Source: Piliocolobus tephrosceles
Lineage: Eukaryota > Chordata > Mammalia > Primates > Cercopithecidae
Assembly: GCF_002776525.5 (NCBI RefSeq)
Contig: NC_045443.1
Location: 35,472,808 to 35,536,807 of the forward strand
Length of the DNA: 64,000 nt
Direction: 5' to 3'
Shown: piece by piece, positions 35,909 through 47,400 of the stretch
How positions within the stretch are numbered: the stretch's first letter is position 1
How the letters are laid out: each line of letters opens with the position of its first letter
The notes under the pieces: generated by a model
The model's input: the letters and a program-made list of their open reading frames with translations, nothing else
The model's database searches: none
What the model was told of the DNA's origin: nothing
Made by a program: the position numbers and the translations under genes

Positions 35909-36424
35909 AACCCTGTGAAAATAATGGACATGTCAGAGAGCACTTTTTTCGAGTGCTTTTTTCTGTTTTTTATTGGACGACATTTCACTTTTGGCCTTAG
36001 TCTTCAATGTACTCTGAATATCACTCTTTTGGTTTTACAGGAACAGGGTTCAAACTGTGCCATGTGAGAAGAAAGTTATAGCTCCCTGAGTGGAATGCAC
36101 ACATCACCAAGCATCTCCACAGAAAGCTTCTCTCCAGATTCTGTCTAAAGAAGTTACCTTTCTCACAGTAAGCCTCAAAGTGCTCCAGAATATCCCTTCG
36201 AAGATTACACAAAAACAGTGTTATGATACTCATGAAGGAAAACAGAACATTAGCTGTCTGAGTGGAACTCACATGACACAGAGCAGTTTCACAGAAAGCT
36301 TCCTTCTGGTTTCTCTTAGAGGTTATTTCTTTTTCAGGATATTCTAAAGACCGTTTCCAAATGAGCTGTCCCTATACTTCTGAATGTCTCTTGGTAGCTT
36401 TTCTTCAAAAGGGATTCCGGATTC

Positions 36425-37460
36425 AGTAAACAATTTCTCAGAAGGCTTCTTTCCAGTTTTTACCTGAGGATATTTCCTCTTTCACCATAGCCCTCAATGA
36501 GCTCCCAAATATCACTTTGCAGAGTCCACGAAAACAGTTTTAGCACACTGCTACTAGAAGAGAAATTTGAATCTCTGTGTGATAAATTCACATATCAGAA
36601 GGCAATTACTCCGAAAGCTTCTTTCTGATTTTTACCTGACGATATTTCTGTTTTCACCATGGGCCTCAATGCGCTCCCAAATGTCACTTTGAAGATTTGA
36701 CAACAGTGTTAGCAAACTGCTTCATGAAGACAAACTTGTAACTAGGTGAGATGAATTCACATGTCACAAAGAAGTTTCTCAGAAAGCTACTTTCTAGTTT
36801 TTATTTGAGGATATTTGCTTTGTCACCATCAGCTTCATTGCGCTAAGAAATATCTCAATGCAGATTTCAAGGGAAGAGTCTTAGCAACGGATCAATGAAA
36901 AGAAAAGTGTAACTCTGTGAGTTGCATCCACTAGTAACAATGCAGTTTCTCAGAAATCTTCTTTCCAGTTTTTACCTGAGGATATTTCCTGTTTCACCAT
37001 AGCCCTCAATGAGCTACCAAATATCACTTGGCAGAATCCACGACAACAGTGTTAGGAAACTGCTGCAAGAAGGGAAAAGTGAATCTCTGTGTTATGAATT
37101 CACACATCAGAAAGCAACTTCTGAGAAAGCTTCTGTCTAGTTATTATCTGAGGATATTTCCTTTTTCACCATAGGCCTCAATGTGCTCCCAAATATCACT
37201 TTGCAGATTCCATGAAAACACTGTTAGCAAACTGCTTCATGAAGACTAAGTTGTTACTCTGTGAGATGAATTCACATATCACAAAGAAGTGTGCCACAAA
37301 GCTTCTTTCACGTTTTTAATTGAGGATATTTCCTGGAACAGCCTAGGCCTCAATGTGATCCAAGGTAGCCCTTCTCAGGTTCCTCAAAGACAGTGTTAAT
37401 CGACTGCTCCATGAAACGTAAGTGTAACTCTGTGAGATGAATTCACACATCACGAAGAAG
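36425..37460 (-). repeat. Diverged three-monomer duplication next to the array edge
   Basis: 'atagccctcaatgagct' with 'aatatcactt' occurs near 36,490 and again near 37,003. 'aaactgcttcatgaagac' occurs near 36,715 and again near 37,230. The offset in both cases is about 513-516 bp, three monomers. Confidence 0.65.
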
Positions 37461-39689
37461 TTTCTAAGAAAGCTTCCTTCTAGTTTTTGTCTGAGGATAT
37501 TTCCTTTGTCACCGTAAGCCTCATTGAGCTCAGAAGTATCCAATTGCATATTTCAAGAAAACTGTGTTAGCCAACTGATCTCTGAAGAGTGAATTCACAC
37601 ATCACAATGCAGTTTCTCAGAAAGCTTCTTTCTAGTTTCTGATTGAGGATGTTTCCTATTTCACCATAGGCCTCAAGGTGCTCCCAAATATCCCTTTGCC
37701 CATTCCACGAAAACAGTGTTATCAATCTGCTCCATGAAAAGAAAGGTGTACCTCTGTGAGAGCAATTCACACATCACCAAGCAATTTCTCAGAAAGCTTC
37801 TTTCTAGTTTTTATCTGAGGATATTTCCTTTGTCACCATAAGCTCCTAAGCAATCCCAAATATCGCCTCCCAGATTCCCAAAAAACAGTGTTACAAAACA
37901 TCTCCATGAAAAGTATCATGTAACACTGTGAAAGGAATTCACAAATCACAAAGCAGTTTCTCAGAATGCTTCTATCTAGTTTTTTTATGAGGATATTTCC
38001 TTTGTCGCCATAAGCTTCAATGCACTCCAAAATATCCCATTGCAGATTCCAAGAAATCAGTGTTAGCAAACTCCTCAATGAAAAGAACACTGTCACTCTG
38101 TGAGGTAAATTCAACAATCAAAAAGCAGTTTCTCAGAAAGCTTCTTTTACGTTTTTGTCTGAGGATATTTCCTTTGTCACCATAGGCTTCAATGCCTTAC
38201 AAAATATCCTGTTCCAGATTCCATTAAAACAGTGTTAGCAAACTGCTCCCTGAAAAGAAAAGGGTTACTCGGTGAGATGAATGTACACATCACAAATAAG
38301 TTTCTCAGAAATCTTCTTTCTAGTTTTTATCTGAGGATATTTCCTTTGTCACCAAGGGCTTCAATGTGATACAAAGTATCCCTTTTCAGATTCCCCAAAA
38401 ACAGCGTTACCAAACTGTTCCATGAAAAGGAAAATGTAACTCTGTGAGATGAATTCACACATCACAAAGTAGTTTCACAGAAAGCTTCTTTTTGTTTTCT
38501 TTCTGAGCATATATCCTTTGTCACCATAGGCTTCACGGTGCTTCAAAATATCGTCCTGCAGATTCCACGAAAAGAGTGTTAGCAAAATGGTCCATGAAAA
38601 TCTGGTTTAAGTGTGTGAGGTGAAATCACACATCACAAAACAGTTTCTCAGAAAGCTTCTTTCTACTTTTTATCTGAGAATATTTACTTTTTCACTATAG
38701 GTCTCAACTCGCTCCCAAATACCACATTGCAGATTCCAAGAAAACAGAGTTTACAAACTACTCTATGAAAAGAAAGGTGTTACTCTGTGAGGTGAATGCA
38801 CACTTCACGTATAAATTTCCCAGAAAGCTTCTTTCTAGTTTTTATCTGCTCTATTTCCTTTGTCACCCTAGGCTTCAATGCGATCCAAAATATCCCTTCT
38901 CAGATTCCCCAAAAACATGCTACCAAATTGCTCCATGGAAAGTATCAGGAAATGCTGTGAGATGAGTTCACGAAACACAAAGCAGTTTCTCAGAAAGATT
39001 CTTCTTCTTTTTTTTTATATATCAGGATACTTCCTTTTTCACTGTAGGCCTCAACACACTAGTGAATATCCCTTTGCAGATTACATAAAACCAGTGTTAG
39101 CAAACTGCTCCATGAAAAGAAACGTGTAAATCTGTGAGATGAGTTCACACATCACAAAGCAGTTTCTCAGAAAGTTGTCTTTTGTTTTTTGTCTGAGGAT
39201 ATTTCCTTTGTCACTATAGGCTTCAATGACACCCAAAGTATCCCTTCTCAGATTCCCCAAAAACAGTGCTACCAAACTGATGCCTGAAATGAATTGTGCA
39301 ACCCTTTGATATGAATTAAAACATCACAAAACGGTTTCTCAGAATGTTTCTTTCTAGTTTTTATCAGAGGATATTTACATTTTCACCATAGGCCTCAATG
39401 TGTTCTCGAATATCCCATTGCAGATTCCACAAGAAAAGTGTTAGTAAACTTCTCAATTAAAATAACTGTGTATCTCTGTGAGATGAAATCACACATCACT
39501 AATAAATTTCTCAGAAAATTTCTTTCTAGTTTTTATCTGTGGATATTTCCTTTGTAACAATAGGCTTCAATGCATTGAAAATCATCCCTTCTTAGATTCC
39601 CCAAAAACAGTGCTACCAAACTGCTTCATGAAAATAATGGTTTAACTCAGCGAGCTGAATTCACACACCACAAAGCTGTTTCTCAGAAA

Positions 39690-40390
39690 GCGTCTTTCTA
39701 GTTTTTTTCTAAGGATATTTCCTTTTTCAAAATAGGCCTCAATGCACTCCCGAATACACCACTGCAGATTTCAGGAAAAAAATGTTAATAGACTTCTCAA
39801 TGAAAGGATTGGTGTAACACTGTGAGATGAATTCACACGTCACAAAGAAGTTTCACAGAAATCTTTTTTTGGTTTTTATCTGAGGATATTTCCTTTGTCA
39901 CCGTAAGCCTCAATGCACTCCCAAATATCTTATTGCAGATCCCATAAAAACAGTGTTTTCAGACCGCTCAATGAAAAGAACAGTATAATTCTGTAAGATG
40001 AATTCACTCATCACAAAGCAGTTTCTCAGAATGTTTCTTTCTAGTTTTTATATAAGGATATTTCCTTTTTCAGTACAGGCCTCAGTGCACTCTCAAATAT
40101 CCCTTTGCAGATTCCATAAAAACCGTGTTAGAAAACTGACCCATGAAAAGAAAGGTGTAACTCTATGCGATTAATTAACACATCACAAAGAATATCTCAG
40201 AAAGCTTCTTTCTGGTTTTTCTCTAAGGATATTTCCTTTTTCAAAATAGGCCTCAATGCACTCCTGAAATACACCATTGCAGATTTCAGGAAAGAAGTGT
40301 TAGGAGACTTCTCAACGAAAGGAATGGTGTAACACTGTGAGATGAATTCACACGTCACAGAGAAGTTTCACAGAAATCTTCCTTTGGTAT
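39690..40390 (-). repeat. Pair of closely related monomers about 514 bp apart
   Basis: 'cctttttcaaaataggcctc' starts at 39,721 and again at 40,235. Both are followed by 'cagatttcaggaaa', 'gtaacactgtgagatgaatt' and 'aagtttcacagaaatctt'. Neighbouring monomers are less alike, so the similarity covers little more than one monomer. Confidence 0.6.
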
Positions 40391-43129
40391 TTATCTGAGG
40401 ATATTTCCTTTGTCACCATAGGCTTCATTTCAATAGAAAATAACCCCTCCCTGATTCCCCAAAAACAGTGCTACAAAACTGATCCATGAAAAGAATTATG
40501 TAACACTCTGAAATGAATTAAGACATCACAAAGCAGTTTCTCAGAAAGCTCCTTTCTAGTTTTTATCTGAAGGATATTTCCTTTGCCACTAGAGGCTTCA
40601 ATGCAATCCAAAATATCCCTTCTCAGATTCCCCAAAAGAGTGCTAACAAACTGCATCATCAAAATAAAGGTGTAACTCTGTGAGATGAATTCACACATCA
40701 CAAGCAGTTTCACAGAAAGCTTATTTTTTCTTTTGTCTGAGAATATTTCCCTTGCCACCAAAGGCTTCAATATACTCCGAAATATCCTTTTGCAGATAGC
40801 ATGGAAACAGTGTTAGCAAACTGCTCCATGAAAAGAGTGCTGTAACTCTGTGAGATGAATTCACACATCACAAAGCAGTTTCTCAGAAAGCTTCCCTTTA
40901 GTTTTTACCTGGGGACATTTCCTTTTTCATCATAGGTCTCAACTTGCTTCCCAATATCACTTTTTAGATGCCACGAAAACAGTGTTAGCAAGTAGCTCCA
41001 TGAAAAGAAAGGTGTTACTCTATGAGATGAATATACACATCACAAATAAGTTTCTCAGAGAGTTTCTTGCTAGTTTTTATCTGATTATATTTCCATTGTC
41101 ACTCTAGGCTTCAGTGAAATCCAAACTATCCCATCTCAGATTCCCCAAAAACAATGCTACCAAACTGTTCCATGAAAAGAATGCTGTAACTCAGTGAGAT
41201 GAATTCACACATCGCAAAGCTGTTTCTCAGATCACTTCTTTCTAGATTTTATCTTCGGATATTTCTTTTTTTTCCATATTCCACAATGCTCTCCAGAATA
41301 TCCCATTGCAGATTCCACGAAAAAAGGTTTAGAAAACATCTCAATGAAAAAAACGGGATAACTCTGTGAGATGAATACACACATCACAAAGCAGTTTCAC
41401 AGAAAGCTTCTGTTTGATTTTAATCTGAGGATATTTCCTCTTTCACCATAGGTCTAAATGCACTCACAAATATCCATAGGCAGATTCCATGAAAAGAGTG
41501 TGAGCAAATGGCTCCATGAAAAAAAGGTGTAACTCTGTTAGATGTGATCACAAATCACAAAGAACTTTCTCAGAAACCTTCTTTCTAGTTTTTATCTGAG
41601 AATATTTCCTTTGTAACCATAGGCTTCGATGTGATTCCAAATATCCCTTCTGAGATTCCCCAAAAACAGTGTGACCAAACTGCTCCATGAAAAGAGTGGT
41701 GTAACTCTGTAAGATGAATTCACACATCACAAAGCATTTTCCTAAAATGCTTCTTTCTAGTTTTTTTCTGAGAATATTTTCTTTTTCACCATAGACCTCA
41801 ACTCGCTCCCAAATATCCGTTGGTAGGTTATATGAAAACAGTGTTAGCAAACTGCACCATGAAAAGAATGGTGTTACTCTGTGAGATGAATACACACATC
41901 ACAAAGAAGTTTTTCTGAAAGCTTCCTTCTAGTTTTAAACTGAGAATATTTCCTTAGTCACCTTAGGTTCCAATGCAATCCAAAATATCCCTTCTCAGAC
42001 TCCCCAAAAACAGTGCTACAAAAGTGTTCCATGAAAAGAATGGTGTACCTCTGCGAGATGAATTGACACATAATAAAGTGGTTTCTCAGAAAGCTTCTTT
42101 ACAGTTTTTATCTGAGGATATTTCCTTTTCCACCATATTCCTCGATGAACTCCGGAATATCCCATTGCAGATTAAAGGAAAATGTTTTAGCAAACTTCTC
42201 AATGAAAGGAATGTTGTAATGGTATGAGGTGAATTGACACATCACAAAGCAGTTTCACAGAAAGCTTCTTTTTGGTTTTGATTGGAGTATATTTCCTTTG
42301 TCAAAATAGACTTCAATGCACTCCCAAATATCCTACCCATTACAGATTCCAGGAAAACAGTGTTATCAAACTGCTCAATGAAAATTACAGTTTAACCCTG
42401 TGAGATGAATTCACACATCACAAAGCTGTTTCTCAAAAAGTTTCTTTTTAGTTTTTATCTGAGGATATTTCCTTTTCCACTATAGGCCTGAAAGTGCTCA
42501 CAAATATCCCTTTGCAGATTCCACGAAAACAGTGTTAGCAATCTGCTCCACGAAAAGACAGGTGTTACTCTGTCAGATGAATACATATATCACAAGGGGC
42601 TTCTCAGAAAGCTTCTTTCTAGTTTTTATCTGAGGATATATCCTTTGTCACCATAGGCTTCAATGCAATCAAAAATATCTCTTCTCTGATTCCCCTAAAC
42701 AGTGCTTCCAAACTGCTCCATGAAAACAGTCAGGTAACTTTGTGAGATGAATTCACAAATCACAAAGCAGTTTGTCAGAAAGCTTCTTACACTTTTTTTG
42801 TCTCAGGATATTTCCTTTGTCACTCTAAGCTTCAATGTGCTCAAAAATATCCTATTACAGATTCCAAGAACACAGTGTTAGCAAATTACTCAATGAAAAG
42901 AACAGTGTAACTGTGTGAAATGAATTCACCCATTACAAAGCAGTTTCTCAGAAAACTTCGTTTTGGTTTTTATCTGAGTATACTTCCTTTTTCACCATAG
43001 ACTTCAATGTGATCCAAATTATCCCTTCTCAGACTCCCCAAAATCAGTGCTACCAAACTTCTCCATGAAAAGAATCATGTAACCCTGTGAGCTGAATTAA
43101 CACATCACCAAGCGATTTCTCAGGAAGCT

Positions 43130-44420
43130 TATTTCTAATTTTTATCTGAGGGTATTTCCTTTTCCAACATAGGCTTCAATGTTCTCTCAAATGCCCCTTC
43201 TCAGAAAGCACTAGAACAGTGATACCAAAGTGCTTCCTCAACAAAAACGTTTAGCTCTATGAGATGAATGCACACATCACAAAGGAGTTTCTCAGAAAGC
43301 TTCTCCCCAGTTTTTAACCTGAAAATATTTCATTTCTCACCACTGGACTCTGTGCTCTCCCGAATATCCCTTTGCAGATTCCACAAAAATCATGTTACCA
43401 AACTGCTCGATGAAAGGAAAGGTGTAATTCTGTGAGATGGATTCACCCATCACAAAGCAGTTTCTCATAAAGCTTCTTTCTAGTTTTAATCTGAGGATAT
43501 TTCCTTTTGAAGCACATAGGCTTCAATGTGCTCCCAAATATCTGCTCTCAAATACCACAAAACAGTGATACCCAACTGATCAATCAACAAAAAGGTTAAA
43601 CTCTATGTGATGAATACACCCACCATAAAACCCTTTCTCAAAAATCTTCTCTCCAGTTTTTACGTGAAGTTATTTCCTTTTTCATTGTAGGCCTCCAGGA
43701 GCTCCCGAATATCCCTTTAAAACAGTGTTAGCAAACTGCTCAAAGAAAACAACAGTGTAACTTGGTGTGATGAATTCACCCATCACAAAGAAATTTCTCA
43801 GAAAGCTCCTTTGTAATTTTCATCTCAGGAGATTTCCTTTTCCACCGTCGACTTCTATGCACTCCCAAATACCCCTTCTCAGACACCACAAAAACAGTGC
43901 TACCAAACTGATCCATGAAAAGAATTGTGTAACACTGGACAATGACTTCATCACAAAGCAGTTTCTCAGAAAGCTTCTTTCTAGTTTTTATATGAGTATA
44001 TTTCCTTTGATACCATCAGCATCAATGCACTTCAAAATATCCCATTGCAGATTTCAAGAAAACAGTGTTAGCAAACTGCTCAAAGAAGAGAATGGTGTAA
44101 CTCTGTGAGATGAGTTCACACATCACAAAGCAGTTTCTCAGAAGGCTTCCTTTTGGTTTTTATCTGAGGATATTTCTTTGCCACCCGAGGCTTCAAAGTG
44201 ATACAAAATATCTCTTCTTGGACACCACAAAAAGAGTGATGTCAAAGCACTCCCTCAACAGAAATGTATAGCTCTATGAGACAAATGCACACACCACAAA
44301 GACGTTTCCCTGAAAACTTCTCTCCAGTTGTTACCTGAAGAATTTTGTTTTTTCACCTTAGGCCTCTACAAGCTCCTAAATATCCCTCTGTAGATTCCAC
44401 AAGAAGAGTGCTAAAGAACT
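43130..44420 (-). repeat. Island of an unusual monomer class
   Basis: Three monomers (about 43.20, 43.54 and 44.22 kb) share 'ctcaacaaaaa' or 'atcaacaaaaa' type sequence, 'agctctatgagat' or similar, and 'cttctccccagtt' or 'cttctctccagtt', unlike the rest of the block ('ctgctccatgaaaag', 'cttctttctagtt'). They lie about 340 and 680 bp apart. In the 'ctctatgag' and 'ctctccag' traits they resemble monomers of the 13-mer array. Confidence 0.55.
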
Positions 44421-47400
44421 GCTCCATGAAAAGAATGATGTAACTGTGAGATAAATTGACCCATGATAAAGCAATTTCTCAGGAAACTTCTGTCTAGCTT
44501 TTACCTGAGGATATTTCCGTTTCCACTATAGGCTTCAATACCCTCCCAAATATCCCTTCTCTTCTTTCTAGTTTTATATGAGGATATATCCTTTGTAACC
44601 ATAAGTTTCAATATATGCTATGAAATATCAGAATGGAGATTCCAAGACAACAGTGTAACCCAATTGCTAAATGCAAGGAACAGTGTAACTCTGTGAGAAG
44701 AATTCACACATCACAAAGCAGTTTCTCAGAAAGCTTCTTTTCAGTTTTTATTTGAATATATTTTCTTTTTCACCATAAGCCTCAATGCACTCCCAAATAT
44801 CCTACTGAAGATTCCATGAAAACAGTGTTATCAAACTGCTTTATGAAAACAACAGTGTAACTCTGTGAGACGAATTCACACAGCATAAAGTGTTCTCTCA
44901 GAAAGTTTCTTTCTAGTTTTAATCAGAGGATATTTCCAATGTCACCATAGGCTTAAATGTGACCGAAAATATCCCTTCTCAGACTCCCCAAAATAGTGCT
45001 AACAAACTGATCCATGAAAAGAATGGTGTAACTCTGTGAGACGAATTCACATATCATAAAGATGTTTCTCAGAAAACTTCTTTCAAGTTTTTATCTGAGA
45101 ACATTTCGTTTTTCAATGTAGGCCTCGGTGTGCTCCAGAATATCCCATTGCAGATTCCATGAAACCAGTGTTAGCAAAGAGCTCCATGAAAAGAAAAGTG
45201 TACTTCCGTGAGATGAATTCACACGCCACAAAGTGGTTTCTCAGAAAGATTATTTCTAGTTTTTGTATGAGGATATATCATTTTTTAACATAAGCTTCAA
45301 TAGTCTGTGAAATATCAGAATGCAGGTTCCAAGACAACAATGTAAGCAAACTGCTCAATGCAATGAAGAGTGTAACTCTGGGAGAGGAAGTCTCACAGTG
45401 CAAAGCAGTTTCTCAGAAAGCTTCTTTTTAGCTTTTATCTGAGGATATTTCCTTTTTCACCATAGTCCTCAATGAGCCTCAATATCCTATTGCAGACTCC
45501 ACGAAAAGAGTGTTATCAAACTTCTTAATGAAAACAACAGTGTAACTCTGTGAGATAAATTCATTAATCACAAAGTCGTTTCTTAGAAAACTTGTTTCTA
45601 GTTCTTATGTGAGGATATCTCCCTTGTCACCATAGGCTTCAATGCGACCCAAAATATCTCTTCTCAGATTCCCCAAAAACAGTGCTACCATACTGTTCCA
45701 TGAAAAGAATGGTGTAACTATGTGAGACGAATTCACATATCACCAAGATGTTTCTCAGAAAACGTCTTTCTAGTTTTTATTTCAGGATATTTCCTTTTTC
45801 ACCATATTCCTCACTGCAATCATGAATATCTGGAGGGAAATTAAATGAAAAGTGTTAGCAAACTTCTCCATGAAAAGAAAGGTGTAACTCTGAGATTAAT
45901 TCATATATCACAAAGAACTTTCTCAGAGCTTCTTTCTAGTTTTTATCTGAGGATATTTCCTTTATCACCATAGACTTCAACGTGATCTAAAATATCCCTT
46001 CTCAGATTCCCCAAAAACAGTGCTACTAAACTATTCCAGGAAAAGAATGGTGTAACTCTGTGAGATGAATTCACATATCACAAAGATGTTTCTCAGAAAT
46101 ATTCCTTCTAGTTTTTATCTGAGGATATTTCCTTTTTCACCATTATCCTGATGGCACTCCCGAATATCCCATTGCAGTTTAAATGAAGAAAGTGGTAGTA
46201 AATATGCCTTTGAGATGAAGTCACACATCACAAAGCAGTTTTGCAGTAAGTTTCTTTTGGGTTTTATCTGACGATATTTCCTGTGTCTACATAGGATTCA
46301 ATACACTCCCAAATATCCTATTGCAGATTCCACAAAAACAGTGTTATCAAACTGGTCAATGAAAAGAATGGTGTAACTATGTAAGATGAATTCAGACATT
46401 CTAAAACTGTTTCTCAGAAGCATACATTCTAGTTTTTATCTGAGGATATTTCCTTTTTCACTATAAGCCTCAATGTGCTCCAGATTATCTCATTTGCAGA
46501 TTCCATTAAAACAGTTTTAGCAAACTTCTCCAGTAAAGGAAAGTTGTAGCTCTGTAGGATGAATTCACACATCACAAAGAACTTTCTAAGAAAACATTTT
46601 TCTAGTTTTTTCCAGAGGATATTTCCTATGTCACCATCAACTTCAATGGGATACAAATGCCCATGAATAGAATCGTTAAACTCTGAGATGAATTCACAAA
46701 TCACAAAGTAGTTTCTCAGAAATCTTCTTTCTAGTTTTTGTCTGAGGATATTTCCTTTGCCACCAAAGAGTTCAATGCAGTCCCAAATATCCTATTGCAG
46801 ATTCCACAAAAACAGTGTGAGCAAACTGCTGAATGAAAAGAACAATATAACTCGGTGAGACGAATTCACACATCACAAAGCAGTTTCTCAAAAAGCTTCG
46901 TTTTGGTTTTTATCTGAGGATATTTTCTTTGTCACCATAGGCTTCAATGCACTCACAAATATCCCATTGCAGATTCCACAAAAGCAATGCTACCTAACAG
47001 CTCAATGAATAGAATGGTGTAACTCTGTGAGAAGAAATCACATATCAGAATTCAGTTTCTCAGAAAGATTCTTTCTAGTTTTTATTTGAGGATATTTCCT
47101 TATTCACTGTAGACCTCAATGCAATCCCAAATATTCCTTTGCAAATTCCACGAAAACAGTGTTAGGAAACAGCTAAATCAAAAGAACAGTGTAGCTCTGT
47201 GAGATGAAATCACACATCACAAAGCAGTTTCTCAGAAAGCTTCTTTCTAATTTTTATCTGAGTACATTCCCTTTTTCTTTATAAGCATCAATGTGCTAGC
47301 AAATATTCCTTTACAGATTCCAAGAAAACAGTTCAAGAAAACTGCTCCATGAAAAGAGAGGTGTAACTCTGTGAGATGAATTCACACATTCCAAGGAACT

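Larger units (their letters stand above)
1..36424 (-). repeat. Divergent 13-monomer alpha-satellite higher-order repeat array
   Basis: The array is made of alpha-satellite monomers of about 171 bp, recognisable from the reversed core 'atttcctttttcaccatag', 'ctcagaaagcttct' and 'gatgaatacacacatcaca'. Thirteen monomer types follow each other in fixed order, and the landmark 'gacatgtcagagagcagt' (M2) returns at about 0.70, 2.95, 5.19, 9.77, 11.99, 15.26, 18.30, 19.56, 21.67, 23.90, 26.28, 28.83, 31.06, 33.29 and 35.93 kb. The clean spacing is about 2,230 bp, which is 13 times 171. Copies differ at about one base in ten by eye, so this is an old, unhomogenised array and not an active centromeric core. 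Orientation is uniform. Alpha satellite is established; the 13-mer organisation is read directly here. No gene is supported inside it. Confidence 0.93.
35232..36424 (-). repeat. Terminal, collapsed 13-mer unit 16
   Basis: M1 and M2 (interrupted by an L1) lead into M3. At about 36,113 M3 ('cacatcaccaagca') joins the end of M12 ('tctccacagaaagc'), skipping about nine monomers. M13 and a fragment of M1 follow. At about 36,363 M1 ('tttccaaatga') switches to M12 ('gctgtccctatac'), which ends at 'gggattccggattc'. Beyond this no 13-mer type monomer is found. Confidence 0.82.

Noticed and set aside
295..36272. Many open frames of 60-140 codons on both strands of the satellite, some recurring with similar peptides (for example minus-strand frames across M13-M1)
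   Set aside because: They recur because the DNA repeats at 2.23 kb. They shift and break between copies, lack promoters, splice or domain evidence, and are expected by chance in AT-rich repeats.
1..36424. Regular repeats with spacing that might suggest a CRISPR array
   Set aside because: The repeat is a contiguous 171-bp primate satellite without unique spacers.
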